Part shown: one piece after another, positions 26,351-34,430 of the stretch
Layout of the letters: the number at the start of each line of letters is the position of its first letter
Numbering within the stretch: position 1 is the stretch's first letter
From: Natronorubrum sediminis
GTDB lineage: Archaea; Halobacteriota; Halobacteria; Halobacteriales; Natrialbaceae
DNA length: 64,000 bases
Direction of reading: 5' to 3'
Assembly: GCF_900108095.1 (NCBI RefSeq)
Contig: NZ_FNWL01000004.1
Span: 186,001-250,000 of the forward strand
Notes under the pieces: generated by a model
What the model was told of the DNA's origin: nothing
What the model saw: the letters and a program-made list of their open reading frames with translations, nothing else
Databases searched by the model: none
Translations under genes and position numbers: made by a program

Positions 26351-26884
26351 ATGACGGAACGATCAACCCCCTCAACCGATCCGTCGGGACAGTGGGATTC
26401 AGATCGAACGACGTTTCAACGCGTCTACGATATTCTCGTCGGCACGACCGATCCCGTTTCTGCACAGGAGTTCGCAGAGAGGGCACACTGCTCCGAGACC
26501 GGTGCCCGTCACTCACTCGAGCAACTCGTCGAGATGGGAATTGCAGAACAAACCGGGGCGCGACCGACGCTGTATCAGCGTAACCCATCGTACTTCCAGT
26601 GGAAACGTGTCGAGACGCTTGCACGCGAACACAGCGTCGGCGAACTTCGGTCGCGGTTGGCAGAACTCATCGACGCAGATCAGGACCTTCAGGAAACGTA
26701 TGGGGTCCCGGATCCGGATGCAGTCGTCGTCTCTGACGATGCCCTCGAAGATCACGAAGCACTTCACGACCAGTGGGACGACCTCACAACGTGGCGGACC
26801 ATTCGTCAGGACATCACCGTTCTGAAACGCGCCGTTCAGCGAGCCGAATCAGCAAACGACGGCCAAATCCAGTCGAAGACGTGA
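26351..26884 (+). CDS. Winged-HTH regulator, putative antitoxin (DUF7342-like)
   Basis: 177 residues. A winged-helix core fills about residues 20-85 (FQRVYDILVGTTDPVSAQEFAERAHCSETGARHSLEQLVEMGIAEQ, wing TGARPTLYQRN), followed by a helical, acidic C-terminal half (LREL-type: TLAREHSVGELRSRLAELIDAD, YGVPDPDAVVV). From memory this is the DUF7342 haloarchaeal HTH group. Its stop overlaps the next gene's GTG start by four bases (GTGA). With the palindrome at its TATA box this suggests autoregulation. It could be the antitoxin of a toxin-antitoxin pair. Confidence 0.82.
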   Translation: MTERSTPSTDPSGQWDSDRTTFQRVYDILVGTTDPVSAQEFAERAHCSETGARHSLEQLVEMGIAEQTGARPTLYQRNPSYFQWKRVETLAREHSVGELRSRLAELIDADQDLQETYGVPDPDAVVVSDDALEDHEALHDQWDDLTTWRTIRQDITVLKRAVQRAESANDGQIQSKT

Positions 26885-27312
26885 CGGGGCGAGACGAAAC
26901 TCCGAGCGGTCCTCTCGATGTTCCGACGCTCGAAGTACTCGCACAGCGTGCAGCGACGCATTCGCTCGTTTCGACGTGGAAGTTCCGGCCTGATACAATT
27001 TCTCCGCGCGTTCTCGAATTACAGTTAGACGGAACGCAGTATCCGTCCACAGTACGCGATGTTCGCGTCGATATTCGGTGGTTCGTCGGCGGCGACTACA
27101 CAGTCCACTATTTCGAGAGCCGCGAAGACGAGCCCTGGCAGTGTCGCTGGGACCGACACCCAAAACCAGAGGCGCCTCGAGAACACTACCATCCGCCACC
27201 GGAGGCGTCCGCAACTGTAGAGCCGTCTTCGCTCGAGGCCGAACATCATTTAGGTGTCTGCTTCGCCGTGCTCGAGTGGATCGAAGATCGAGTTCGGGCA
27301 CTACACGAGTAG
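26881..27312 (+). CDS. TumE/DUF6516-like protein, putative toxin
   Basis: 143 residues. The core LDGTQYPSTVRDVRVDIRWFVGGDYTVHYFES, then WQCRWDRHPKPEAPREHYHPPPEA and a C-terminal helix VLEWIEDRVRALHE, resembles the TumE family (DUF6516), where a Trp-x-x-Arg-x-Asp-x-His-Pro segment and a His-Pro-Pro-Pro stretch are typical. In bacteria TumE is paired with an HTH antitoxin. The GTG start 26881 lies in the stop of the HTH gene (GTGA overlap), indicating coupled translation. A toxin role is inference from family and pairing only. Confidence 0.75.
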   Translation: MTGRDETPSGPLDVPTLEVLAQRAATHSLVSTWKFRPDTISPRVLELQLDGTQYPSTVRDVRVDIRWFVGGDYTVHYFESREDEPWQCRWDRHPKPEAPREHYHPPPEASATVEPSSLEAEHHLGVCFAVLEWIEDRVRALHE

Positions 27313-27379
27313 CAGGCTATCTCGACAGCCAGCGTACGAATCCGAAACCGTCGCCTTCCTCCAGCCACACCGTTCTTCT

Positions 27380-28168
27380 ATGCCCACCACAACGAATGGC
27401 TCCGTCTCGCTGCACTACGACCGCGAGGGCGAGGGCGAGGGCCAATCGGTCGTCTTCGTCTCCGAGGCCGGCCTCGGTGGCTGGCTCTGGGGCTGGCAAC
27501 ACGCTGCCCTCGCCGGCCCCTCCGAAACCGTCGTCTGGGACCTTCGCGGGACGGGTCGCTCCGACGCACCGCCCGGCCCGTACAGCCTCGAGGACCTCGT
27601 GTCGGACCTCGAAGCCGTCCTCGCCAAGTGTGAGATCACGAACGCCCACCTCGTCGGCTGCGGTCTCGGTGGTGCGATCTCGCTGCGGGCCGCTCGAGAC
27701 TCGAGTCGCGTCGAGACGTTGACGCTCTTCGGAACCGCTCCGCGAGCCGACGCGTTCGACCTCGAGTCCCTCGCCGCGTCCCCCGAAGACGACGAGGCGC
27801 TGCGAACGTCGCTCGAGACGGCGTTTTCGGACGCCTTTCTGGAGGCTCAGACGGACGTCCGCGACGGCATCGTCGACTGGCGGGCCGACGGCGACGCCGA
27901 CCGAGCGGGCTGGGATGCACAATTGGCCGCACTCGAGGAGTTCGACGCGACGGACTGGCTAATCGAGGTCACACAGCCGACGCAGGTGCTCCACGGCGGA
28001 GCGGACGAATTGGTCGCACCCGCCGCTGGCGAAAAACTGGCGAACGGACTCCCCCGCGGCGAGTACGTCGAACTCGAGGGAGCGGGCCACCTCTGCTTTA
28101 TCGAGCGTTCGCGGACGGTCAACGATCGGCTGGCGGGTTTTCTCGAGGCGCACGTCGACGCCGAGTGA
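27380..28168 (+). CDS. Alpha/beta-hydrolase fold protein lacking the nucleophile Ser
   Basis: 262 residues with the alpha/beta-hydrolase layout: oxyanion-side VVFVSEAGLGGWLWGW, then WDLRGTGRSDAP, a nucleophile elbow, a cap region (about 115-190), the acid loop LHGGADELVAP and the His loop LEGAGHLCFIE. The elbow reads VGCGLGG (residues 92-98) where G-x-S-x-G is expected, so Gly95 stands in for the catalytic Ser; Cys94 is next to it. The acid and His positions remain. It is therefore probably non-hydrolytic, or uses Cys94 in an unusual way. ATG 27380 gives MPTTTNGSVSLHYD. It is followed 73 bases later by an AMP-binding gene. Confidence 0.9.
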   Translation: MPTTTNGSVSLHYDREGEGEGQSVVFVSEAGLGGWLWGWQHAALAGPSETVVWDLRGTGRSDAPPGPYSLEDLVSDLEAVLAKCEITNAHLVGCGLGGAISLRAARDSSRVETLTLFGTAPRADAFDLESLAASPEDDEALRTSLETAFSDAFLEAQTDVRDGIVDWRADGDADRAGWDAQLAALEEFDATDWLIEVTQPTQVLHGGADELVAPAAGEKLANGLPRGEYVELEGAGHLCFIERSRTVNDRLAGFLEAHVDAE

Positions 28169-28241
28169 ACAGTCTCCGCCGTCGAACCGATTTCGGTAAT
28201 ATGGGCTTGCGAGTGACTCCCCGGCTACTACGGGGGGAAGT

Positions 28242-29567
28242 GTGGTATGCGTATCCGTGACACTTTCGATGGCACGTCGGGCGGAGCGATTTCCCGATCG
28301 AACGGCAGTCGTCGATACCTCCGAGGAGCGATTGTATGCCCCCGCAGAAACGATACACGAAAACCGGGTCACGTACGGAGAACTCGCGGCGATCGTGGAC
28401 CGAACTGCACAACACCTGACAGCACTCGGCATCGGTGCCGGTGACACCGTCTGTCTCCTCACGCGAAACCGGGTCGCCTCGCTGGCGATTTGCTTCGCCT
28501 GCCGTCGACTTGAGGCCGCCTTCGCACCGATTTCCCACTGGCTCACACCGGTGACCGTCGAGCGCCCGTTCGCGGTTCTCGATCCCGACCTCGTCGTATC
28601 GGAAGCCGCCCAGCGCGACCTCGTCCGGTCGATTCCGTTCGACCGATCGGTCACACTCGAGGAACTCGCGAACGCCGATCGAGCACCGATATCCGACGAA
28701 AACGGGGCCGACCACGACGGTCGTGACGAACCCGATGGCCACAGCGACGACACCCGGACGCCTCTGGCGATTTTCCACGGTACCGAGGGTCGACCGGTCG
28801 TGGGCTACACCGAACGCACACTCGAGTGGAACTGCATCTCGGCGCTTCTCACCTGGGACCTCTCGCGGACCGACGTCGCCCCGCTCGTGGCACCTCTCTC
28901 GAGCGTGGCTGGACTCGTTCGGGTCGCGTTGCCGTTGTTGTACGTCGGGGGGACCGTGTTGCTCGACAGGGCGTTCGACCCCGGTGACACCCTGACAGCG
29001 ATCGCCGACGAACGCGCGACGGTTCTGGCCGGCAACTCACGTCCGTTGGAACAACTCGCAGCTGAACCCGGATTTGCGGAGGCCGCGGCGTCACTCGAGC
29101 GAACCGTCGTCGAGCACTCCATGTCCGACGACGCTCGAACTCGGTATCGAGACGCCGGCGTCTCGCTCGCCAACGCGTACGGACGACTCGAGTGCCCGAC
29201 CGCGTTGAGCCAGTCGTTCGACGGGACCGACGACGACGCGACGGAGACTGCCTCTCGGGTCGTCGGCCGCCCGGTCGTGAACTGTCGCGCCCGAATCGTC
29301 GACGACGCGGGTAGCGTCCTCGCTGGCGACGGCGAGGGCGACCTCGAACTCTCGGGCTCGGTCGTCGCCGACGGTTACGTCGATCCTGCCGGTATCGCGG
29401 ACGGAAACTGGACCGTGAATCTCGAGCGACAACGTGAGACAGTCGACGACAGCGGTTCTGGGGACGAATCCGACGAGGTCGACGGAGACGCACAGCTTTC
29501 AGACGGCTGGCTTCACACCGAACAGTCGGTTCGGCGAACCGAAGACGGAGACTACCAGCTTCGATGA
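28242..29567 (+). CDS. Degenerate, C-terminally truncated AMP-binding (acyl-CoA synthetase-like) protein
   Basis: 441 residues, of class I adenylate-forming type: RVTYGELAAIVDRTAQHL, GAGDTVCLLTRN and late AMP-region YGRLECP and GRPVVNCRARIVDDAG are recognisable. The phosphate loop T-S/T-G-T-T-G-x-P-K-G is reduced to FHGTEGRPVVG (its Lys is Val), the TGD Asp motif is replaced by HTEQSV, and the chain stops just where the hinge and C-terminal domain (A8-A10) would begin. Usual length is about 520 residues, so the catalytic Lys domain is missing. Likely an inactive pseudoenzyme or decaying gene. The start is uncertain: GTG 28242 or GTG 28257, since ATG 28269 gives a shorter N-terminus. Confidence 0.85.
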   Translation: MVCVSVTLSMARRAERFPDRTAVVDTSEERLYAPAETIHENRVTYGELAAIVDRTAQHLTALGIGAGDTVCLLTRNRVASLAICFACRRLEAAFAPISHWLTPVTVERPFAVLDPDLVVSEAAQRDLVRSIPFDRSVTLEELANADRAPISDENGADHDGRDEPDGHSDDTRTPLAIFHGTEGRPVVGYTERTLEWNCISALLTWDLSRTDVAPLVAPLSSVAGLVRVALPLLYVGGTVLLDRAFDPGDTLTAIADERATVLAGNSRPLEQLAAEPGFAEAAASLERTVVEHSMSDDARTRYRDAGVSLANAYGRLECPTALSQSFDGTDDDATETASRVVGRPVVNCRARIVDDAGSVLAGDGEGDLELSGSVVADGYVDPAGIADGNWTVNLERQRETVDDSGSGDESDEVDGDAQLSDGWLHTEQSVRRTEDGDYQLR

Positions 29568-29686
29568 CAGTACCCGCCCCAACTCGTCGGCGAGGCCCTC
29601 GAGCAAAAACTCATCGCCGTCCGTGGTTGCGGCAACGCCGACGACGGACAGAAAGACTATCCCTTCAGAGTAGTCATTACGGAACG

Positions 29687-30427
29687 ATGACTCAGCTTCG
29701 TATTGCCGTCCTGAACGCAGCCCAACAGGACGAGAACACGACACGAAACTTCCGGCGCGAACTGGACGCCTCTATCGCTGAATTCGATATCTCTTCGGGT
29801 GAGGTCCCGGCCAACTTCGAGTTCGATGCAGCCGTCGTTACCGGCTCGAGAACGTCAGTGTACTGGGACGAAGCGTGGATGCAGGCGACCAAGGAGTGGG
29901 TCGCCGACGCAATCGATCGCGACATTCCGTTCCTCGGCGTCTGTTGGGGCCACCAACTTCTCGCCGACGTCCTCGGGGGCACCGTCGAGGATATGGGTGC
30001 CTACGAGGTTGGCTACAGCGAGATAGACCGCCTCAAGTCCGACTCGCGGCTCTTCGATGGGATCAGTGAGGACTTTCTCGCGTTCACCAGCCACTCGGAC
30101 GAAGTTTCGGAACTCCCACCCGGTGGAACGCCCCTCGCGGAGAATCACTACTCCAATCACGGGTTCCGCAAGGATCGCGTCTTCGGCGTCCAATTTCACC
30201 CCGAGTACGACACGAAGACCGCCCGCGAACTCGTCCACCGCAAGGACCTCTCCGACGAGCGCCGCCAGTCCGTCCTCGAAGAGATCACCGAGGAGAACTA
30301 TCAACAGGCCTGTGAAGCCAAGCTCGTCTTCGAGAACTTCCTCGAGTTCGCCCGCGAAATGAACGAAGGTAGCGTCTCCGCCGAGGCCAGCAGCGACGCG
30401 TCGGCGTCGCTTGGCTGTTCTGATTGA
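29687..30427 (+). CDS. Class I glutamine amidotransferase-like protein
   Basis: 246 residues of the type 1 GATase fold. The nucleophile elbow GVCWGHQ has Cys86, and the His-Glu pair is in FGVQFHPEYD (His171, Glu173), so the triad is complete. Upstream a typical VVTGSRTSVYWDEAWM (oxyanion/acceptor area) is present. In haloarchaea such stand-alone GATases (GMP synthase-like) have unknown acceptors. Its ATG overlaps nothing, but lies only 4 bases after a long stop-free stretch that follows the AMP-binding gene. The Ser/Ala-rich tail is disordered. The transferase partner domain is not fused. Confidence 0.92.
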   Translation: MTQLRIAVLNAAQQDENTTRNFRRELDASIAEFDISSGEVPANFEFDAAVVTGSRTSVYWDEAWMQATKEWVADAIDRDIPFLGVCWGHQLLADVLGGTVEDMGAYEVGYSEIDRLKSDSRLFDGISEDFLAFTSHSDEVSELPPGGTPLAENHYSNHGFRKDRVFGVQFHPEYDTKTARELVHRKDLSDERRQSVLEEITEENYQQACEAKLVFENFLEFAREMNEGSVSAEASSDASASLGCSD

Positions 30428-30571
30428 ATTTCTGTGCGGTTTCGGCGTCGCGTCAGTGTGTCAAACGCGTCGACCCTGCATCGCTTTGACTCACGTCTAT
30501 CCGTCGTACTCAGAACGTAGTGTCGCCCTTGCAAAACCGATCGGAAAACAAGTGCACCCTCGAGTTCGTCG

Positions 30572-32785
30572 TTAGTCCGCCGCGACCTCGAGATCAGCCT
30601 TTTCTTCCGCACCGATGGCTTCGACGATGAGTTCAGCGACGTCGACGATTTCGATGTCGTCCTCGTAGCCGCCGGTCTTGCGGCCGTCCTCGTACATCGT
30701 CATGCACATCGGACAGGCGACGACGAACTTCTCGACGTCAGGACCGTTGTCGGTGTCCTCGAGCGCTTCGCGGATTCGTTCTTCACTCGGCTTTGGCTCT
30801 TCTTCGAAGTCCATCCAGAGCCCGCCACCGCCGCCACCACAACAGAACGAGTTGTCGCGGTTGCGTGGCATCTCGTCGAGTTCACAGCCCGTTGCGCGGA
30901 TGAGTTCGCGCGGCGCTTCGTACTCGTCGTTATACCGCCCGAGGTGACACGGATCGTGGTAGGTAACGGTGTAGTCGAGTTCGGTGCCCGACAGCTCGAG
31001 TTTGTCCTCGGTCACGAGTTCTTCGACGGCTTGGGTCCAGTGAAGGACGTCGATTTCGCCGTCTGCGTTCCACTCGTCTTCGTACTCGAAGGGCATCATC
31101 GGATCGTCGGCGAACTCTTCGAAGTCGACCTCCGGATACTCGTTCTTGAACGTGTTGTAGGAGTGTGGGTCCGTACAGACGATCTTATCGAACTCGCAGT
31201 CTTCCCACGTTTCGACGTGGTGACCGGCGAGTTCGACGTAGAGGAACTCCTCGCCGACGCGGCGAATGTCGTTGCCGTCGTACTTCTCGTCGTCGAAGAG
31301 GATGCCGAAGCTGACGTCGGCTTCTTGCAGGATGGTCGCCAGCGAACGGGCGACCTGCTTGTTGCGCTCGTCGTAGCTTGGGAAGTCGCCGACGTACCAG
31401 AGGTAGTCGACCTCCTCTTCGCGGGCGTCGGGAACGTCGAACTCGAGGTCGTCGGCCCAGTCACCGCGGTTTCGTGGACTGTCGCCGAACGTGTTGCCGT
31501 TTTGCATGACGTTCTGGAAGACGTCCTGCATGGAACTCGAGATGTCTCCCTGGTCGGTCATCTGGCGGTTGAGCCGGGTGAACGACTGGAGGTGTTCGAT
31601 TTCGACGGGACAGGCGTCCATACAGGCCATACAGGCCATGCAGGACTCCATCGTCTCGGTGTTGATGACGCTCGTGCCACCGTCGGCGACGATCGGTTTT
31701 TCCTCGCCGCCGGCGTCGAGTTCCTCGCGGTACTTCTTCAGGTCGAGGATGACGTTTCGCGGGTCGAGGGGTCGGTCGGAGGCCTTTGCGGGACAGACCG
31801 ACGAACAGCGACCACACTTGGTACAGGCGTCTTGGTCGAGAATTTCCTTCCAGGTGAAGTCGTCGATGGATTCGGCGTTGGTCGCGTCGAGGTCCGACGG
31901 AACGTTTGGCAGCCGAGCGCCGGCTTTCTCGTCGCGCGTGACGACGTTCGCGAACGAGGAGATCATGTGGAACGGCTTGGCGTAGGGAATCCACGCGATG
32001 AAGAAGAATGCGAGCAGCGAGTGTTTCCACCAGACCAGCCAGTGGAGCGTCTCGGCGTTGTAGCCGAGGTTGCTCACTGCGCTGTAACTCGCACCACCGG
32101 TGGATGCCTCGAGTGCGGCGCCGGTCGTCGGCAGGTCGATCGCCTGAAAGAGTATGGCGATTCCGTAGCCGACGAAGCTCACAACCTCGTGATCTGGCAT
32201 GCCGGTTGCGTAAATTCGCGCGCCCTCGAGGAGGAAGCCACCCACGCCGAGCCCGAACAGCGTCCAGATGAAGATATCGTCTTCGTTCGAGGTGTGACGG
32301 CCCCAGAGACGGTGGTTCTGGACCCAGTAGCGTCGGTACATCGCCATTCCGATCCCGACGACGAACAGCAGCCCCATCGCGTCGACGATGAACTGGTAGG
32401 AGAGATAGAAGTCACCTTCCCAGAAGACGAACCCGAAGATGAGTTCCGTCGTGTACTGCTCGAAGCCGATGATGAGCGTCGCGATGAGCAGCGTCAGGAA
32501 ACCCCAGAGGATAAACGAGTGCATCAGCCCGCCGTAGAGATCCCTGTTGAACTGTTTCTCGTTCGAGAGGACGATCTTTGTCGCGCTGATGATGCGACTC
32601 GGTAGCTCGTTGACTCTGGCGAACGGGTCGTCGTCACCCTCGGCGTAGCGACTGAATCGCTGGTAGATGCCGTAGGCCAAGACGGAAAGCGTAATCACCA
32701 CGAGAAGATAGAACAGCGCGTACCCCACGCTGCCAATTCCCAGGTAGGTTTCCCGTCCCACCTCCGACTGTGCTATGACGTTCAT
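30572..32785 (-). CDS. Membrane Fe-S oxidoreductase (EMO/HdrD-like)
   Basis: 737 residues combining about six N-terminal membrane helices of NarI-like type (about 10-290), a pair of 4Fe-4S motifs (CTKCGRCSSVCP and CMACMACMDACP, about 340-440) and C-terminal CCG domains (YHDPCHLGRYND and the CCGGGGGGLW motif). This is the layout of the ETF:menaquinone oxidoreductases (EMO) that pass electrons from acyl-CoA dehydrogenases via ETF to menaquinone. ATG 32785 (MNVIAQSEVGRE) begins just before the first helix. No ETF genes are adjacent, so partner assignment is inference. Confidence 0.93.
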   Translation of the reverse strand: MNVIAQSEVGRETYLGIGSVGYALFYLLVVITLSVLAYGIYQRFSRYAEGDDDPFARVNELPSRIISATKIVLSNEKQFNRDLYGGLMHSFILWGFLTLLIATLIIGFEQYTTELIFGFVFWEGDFYLSYQFIVDAMGLLFVVGIGMAMYRRYWVQNHRLWGRHTSNEDDIFIWTLFGLGVGGFLLEGARIYATGMPDHEVVSFVGYGIAILFQAIDLPTTGAALEASTGGASYSAVSNLGYNAETLHWLVWWKHSLLAFFFIAWIPYAKPFHMISSFANVVTRDEKAGARLPNVPSDLDATNAESIDDFTWKEILDQDACTKCGRCSSVCPAKASDRPLDPRNVILDLKKYREELDAGGEEKPIVADGGTSVINTETMESCMACMACMDACPVEIEHLQSFTRLNRQMTDQGDISSSMQDVFQNVMQNGNTFGDSPRNRGDWADDLEFDVPDAREEEVDYLWYVGDFPSYDERNKQVARSLATILQEADVSFGILFDDEKYDGNDIRRVGEEFLYVELAGHHVETWEDCEFDKIVCTDPHSYNTFKNEYPEVDFEEFADDPMMPFEYEDEWNADGEIDVLHWTQAVEELVTEDKLELSGTELDYTVTYHDPCHLGRYNDEYEAPRELIRATGCELDEMPRNRDNSFCCGGGGGGLWMDFEEEPKPSEERIREALEDTDNGPDVEKFVVACPMCMTMYEDGRKTGGYEDDIEIVDVAELIVEAIGAEEKADLEVAAD

Positions 32786-32934
32786 ATACAATGACGTGGG
32801 GGGCTGTGACTTAATTCTTGTCACACACCCTCGAAGACAATTGCCCCGCCTTCTTGTGAAAATTTCCACCCTATTCAGAGTTTATAATTGTTTTCTATGC
32901 GTGATCGAGACGCCAACGTAAGCTGGCAACAGGC

Positions 32935-32941
32935 TTAAATA
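32935..32941 (+). promoter_or_regulatory. TATA box of the Cmi4-like gene
   Basis: TTAAATA (32935-32941) lies 25-31 bases before ATG 32966, matching a leaderless archaeal promoter. Confidence 0.5.
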
Positions 32942-32965
32942 GCCACCCGTCGCGAATGACCATCC

Positions 32966-33556
32966 ATGAACGACAAAACGGAGGAACTCCGCGATATCTT
33001 TACCGACGTCACCGACGGCGACGCGACGGTCACCGAATCCCAGGAAAACACGCGCGGATCACTCGAGCGCGACGAGCGAACGGTCGAAGAGCGCCTCGAG
33101 AGCGTCGTCCAGCAGATGCGTGAGCGTTACGAGTTCGATACCACCCTCTCGAACGACGAACTCGCCGACGTGGCGACGGCATTTTACGATGGCGAGACCG
33201 ACGAAGAAATTGCCGACGACGTCGGTATCGATCCCGAGACGGCGTTCGACGCCCGCCTCTCGTTGCACCTCGTTCGAGACGACGACGCCGACGAAGTCGA
33301 CCTCGTCGCTATCCGAGAGCGCGAGGAAGACGATGCGACGCTCGCCGAGGAGTACGACGTCAGCGAGGACCAGATCAGTCGCTACCGACGGGTCGCGACG
33401 GCGACCGACGAGTCTCGGGCCGCCAACGATCGCTACCGAGACGAGTTCGACAGCATCCTCGCGGATGCGGACCTCTCCGAACGAATGGCTAGCGACGTTC
33501 GCGAGGACGGCCTCGAGGACGCGACGGAAGGGATGGAAACGGACGTAGACTTCTAA
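32966..33556 (+). CDS. Conditioned medium-induced protein 4-like, wHTH-type
   Basis: 196 residues. The N-terminus ELRDIFTDVTDGDATVTESQ with TRGSLERDER matches, from memory, the haloarchaeal 'conditioned medium-induced protein 4' group, found by expression response to spent medium in a haloalkaliphile. Two HTH-like repeats are visible: LADVATAFYDGETDEEIADDVGIDPETAFDARL and LVAIREREEDDATLAEEYDVSEDQISRYRRV, so DNA or partner binding is plausible. A role in growth-phase or density response is inference from the family name only. The C-terminus is acidic. Confidence 0.85.
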   Translation: MNDKTEELRDIFTDVTDGDATVTESQENTRGSLERDERTVEERLESVVQQMRERYEFDTTLSNDELADVATAFYDGETDEEIADDVGIDPETAFDARLSLHLVRDDDADEVDLVAIREREEDDATLAEEYDVSEDQISRYRRVATATDESRAANDRYRDEFDSILADADLSERMASDVREDGLEDATEGMETDVDF

Positions 33557-33617
33557 CGCTCCGTCTGCCACCGCTGGCACGTTGCAACGTTGTTCCACCG
33601 AACAGCCGCCACTGTTT

Positions 33618-33623
33618 TTTATA
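33618..33623 (+). promoter_or_regulatory. T-run and TATA box before the Cas4-like gene
   Basis: TTTTTTATA (33615-33623) sits 22-30 bases before GTG 33646. It may serve both as the transcription end of the upstream gene (six T) and as the TATA box of the next one. Confidence 0.45.
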
Positions 33624-33645
33624 CCAACGGGCGGCCAGAGCGTCC

Positions 33646-34326
33646 GTGACTCGAGCCCTCGTTTCGTTGAGCGATCTGCGGACGGCCGCGTACTGTCCGC
33701 GAAAGTGCTACTATCGTCAGACGAGCGACGACGACGGTGAACCGCCGCCCGTCGTCGACTCGATTCGAAACCTCGCGACGCGCTATCCCGAACTGCTGAG
33801 CGCTCCAGCGGGCGCACTCGAGGCCGAACCGATCGCCGCCACTCCGATCCAGTATCGCGAGCGACTCGGGGCGACGAGAGACAGACTCGAAGCGCGCGGC
33901 CACTGGAATCGACTCACGGCGGCGAGTGTGCAAAACACCTACGTCGCTGGCCGCGACTGCCACGGTATCGTCCACAAGGTTCTCGAGGACCCACTCGAGC
34001 CCGTCCTGATTTCGACCGGTTCCCCTCCAGAACAGGGGGTCTGGGACTCTCAGTCGGTCCACGCCGTCGGAGCCGCCAAGGCGCTGTCGTGGGAACACGA
34101 CCAGCGAGTCGAGCACGCCTGGCTCGAGTATCCCGCTCACGGGGTAATTCGACGAATCAAACTCTCGACGCGTCGAAAAGCCCGGTATCGACGAGTCCTT
34201 CGCTCGGTTCGGGAACTCGACGGCCCGCCGGCTCGAACGACCAATCGATCGAAGTGTTCCGCCTGCGAGTTCGCGACGAAGTGTGGCGTCCGAACCCGGA
34301 CGCTTCGCTCGTTACTCGGATTCTAA
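33646..34326 (+). CDS. Cas4-like Fe-S protein with degenerate nuclease motifs
   Basis: 226 residues resembling Cas4/Dna2-type RecB nucleases. The N-terminal LRTAAYCPRKCYYR (Cys17, Cys21) and the C-terminal KCSACEFATKC (Cys204, Cys207, Cys213; CxxC-x5-C) reproduce the 4Fe-4S site of Cas4. The central nuclease motifs look lost: GIVHKVL stands where GxxD is expected, ISTG stands where D/E-x-K is expected, and no Gln-x-x-x-Tyr is apparent. No CRISPR array or other cas gene is in this window. The GTG start (33646) follows a promoter-like TATA. Function likely is DNA-binding or structural, not nuclease, but that is inference. Confidence 0.82.
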   Translation: MTRALVSLSDLRTAAYCPRKCYYRQTSDDDGEPPPVVDSIRNLATRYPELLSAPAGALEAEPIAATPIQYRERLGATRDRLEARGHWNRLTAASVQNTYVAGRDCHGIVHKVLEDPLEPVLISTGSPPEQGVWDSQSVHAVGAAKALSWEHDQRVEHAWLEYPAHGVIRRIKLSTRRKARYRRVLRSVRELDGPPARTTNRSKCSACEFATKCGVRTRTLRSLLGF

Positions 34327-34403
34327 AATACAGGTTAGATGCCGTGATACTCCTCTCTCGGGACGATTCCGGAAGGCGACCGCTCCCGGACCGTCAGACT
34401 TTT

Positions 34404-34417
34404 ACTCAAAACCGAGT
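34404..34417 (+). promoter_or_regulatory. ACTC-N6-GAGT palindrome before membrane protein A
   Basis: ACTC (34404-34407) and GAGT (34414-34417) are inverted arms with a 6-base spacer, preceded by TTT and lying 13 bases before ATG 34431. The same arrangement precedes the paralogous gene at 57108-57509, which argues for a shared operator. Confidence 0.5.
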
Positions 34418-34430
34418 AATGCGTTCTACG

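Noticed and set aside
30944-32605. Long open frame (about 550 codons) on the plus strand across the Fe-S oxidoreductase gene
   Set aside because: It is the complement of a clear EMO-type gene; composition and lack of motifs show it is a GC-rich shadow.
33646-34326. Possible CRISPR locus next to the Cas4-like gene
   Set aside because: No array of repeats and no cas1/cas2 or effector gene nearby; only the Cas4-like gene is seen.
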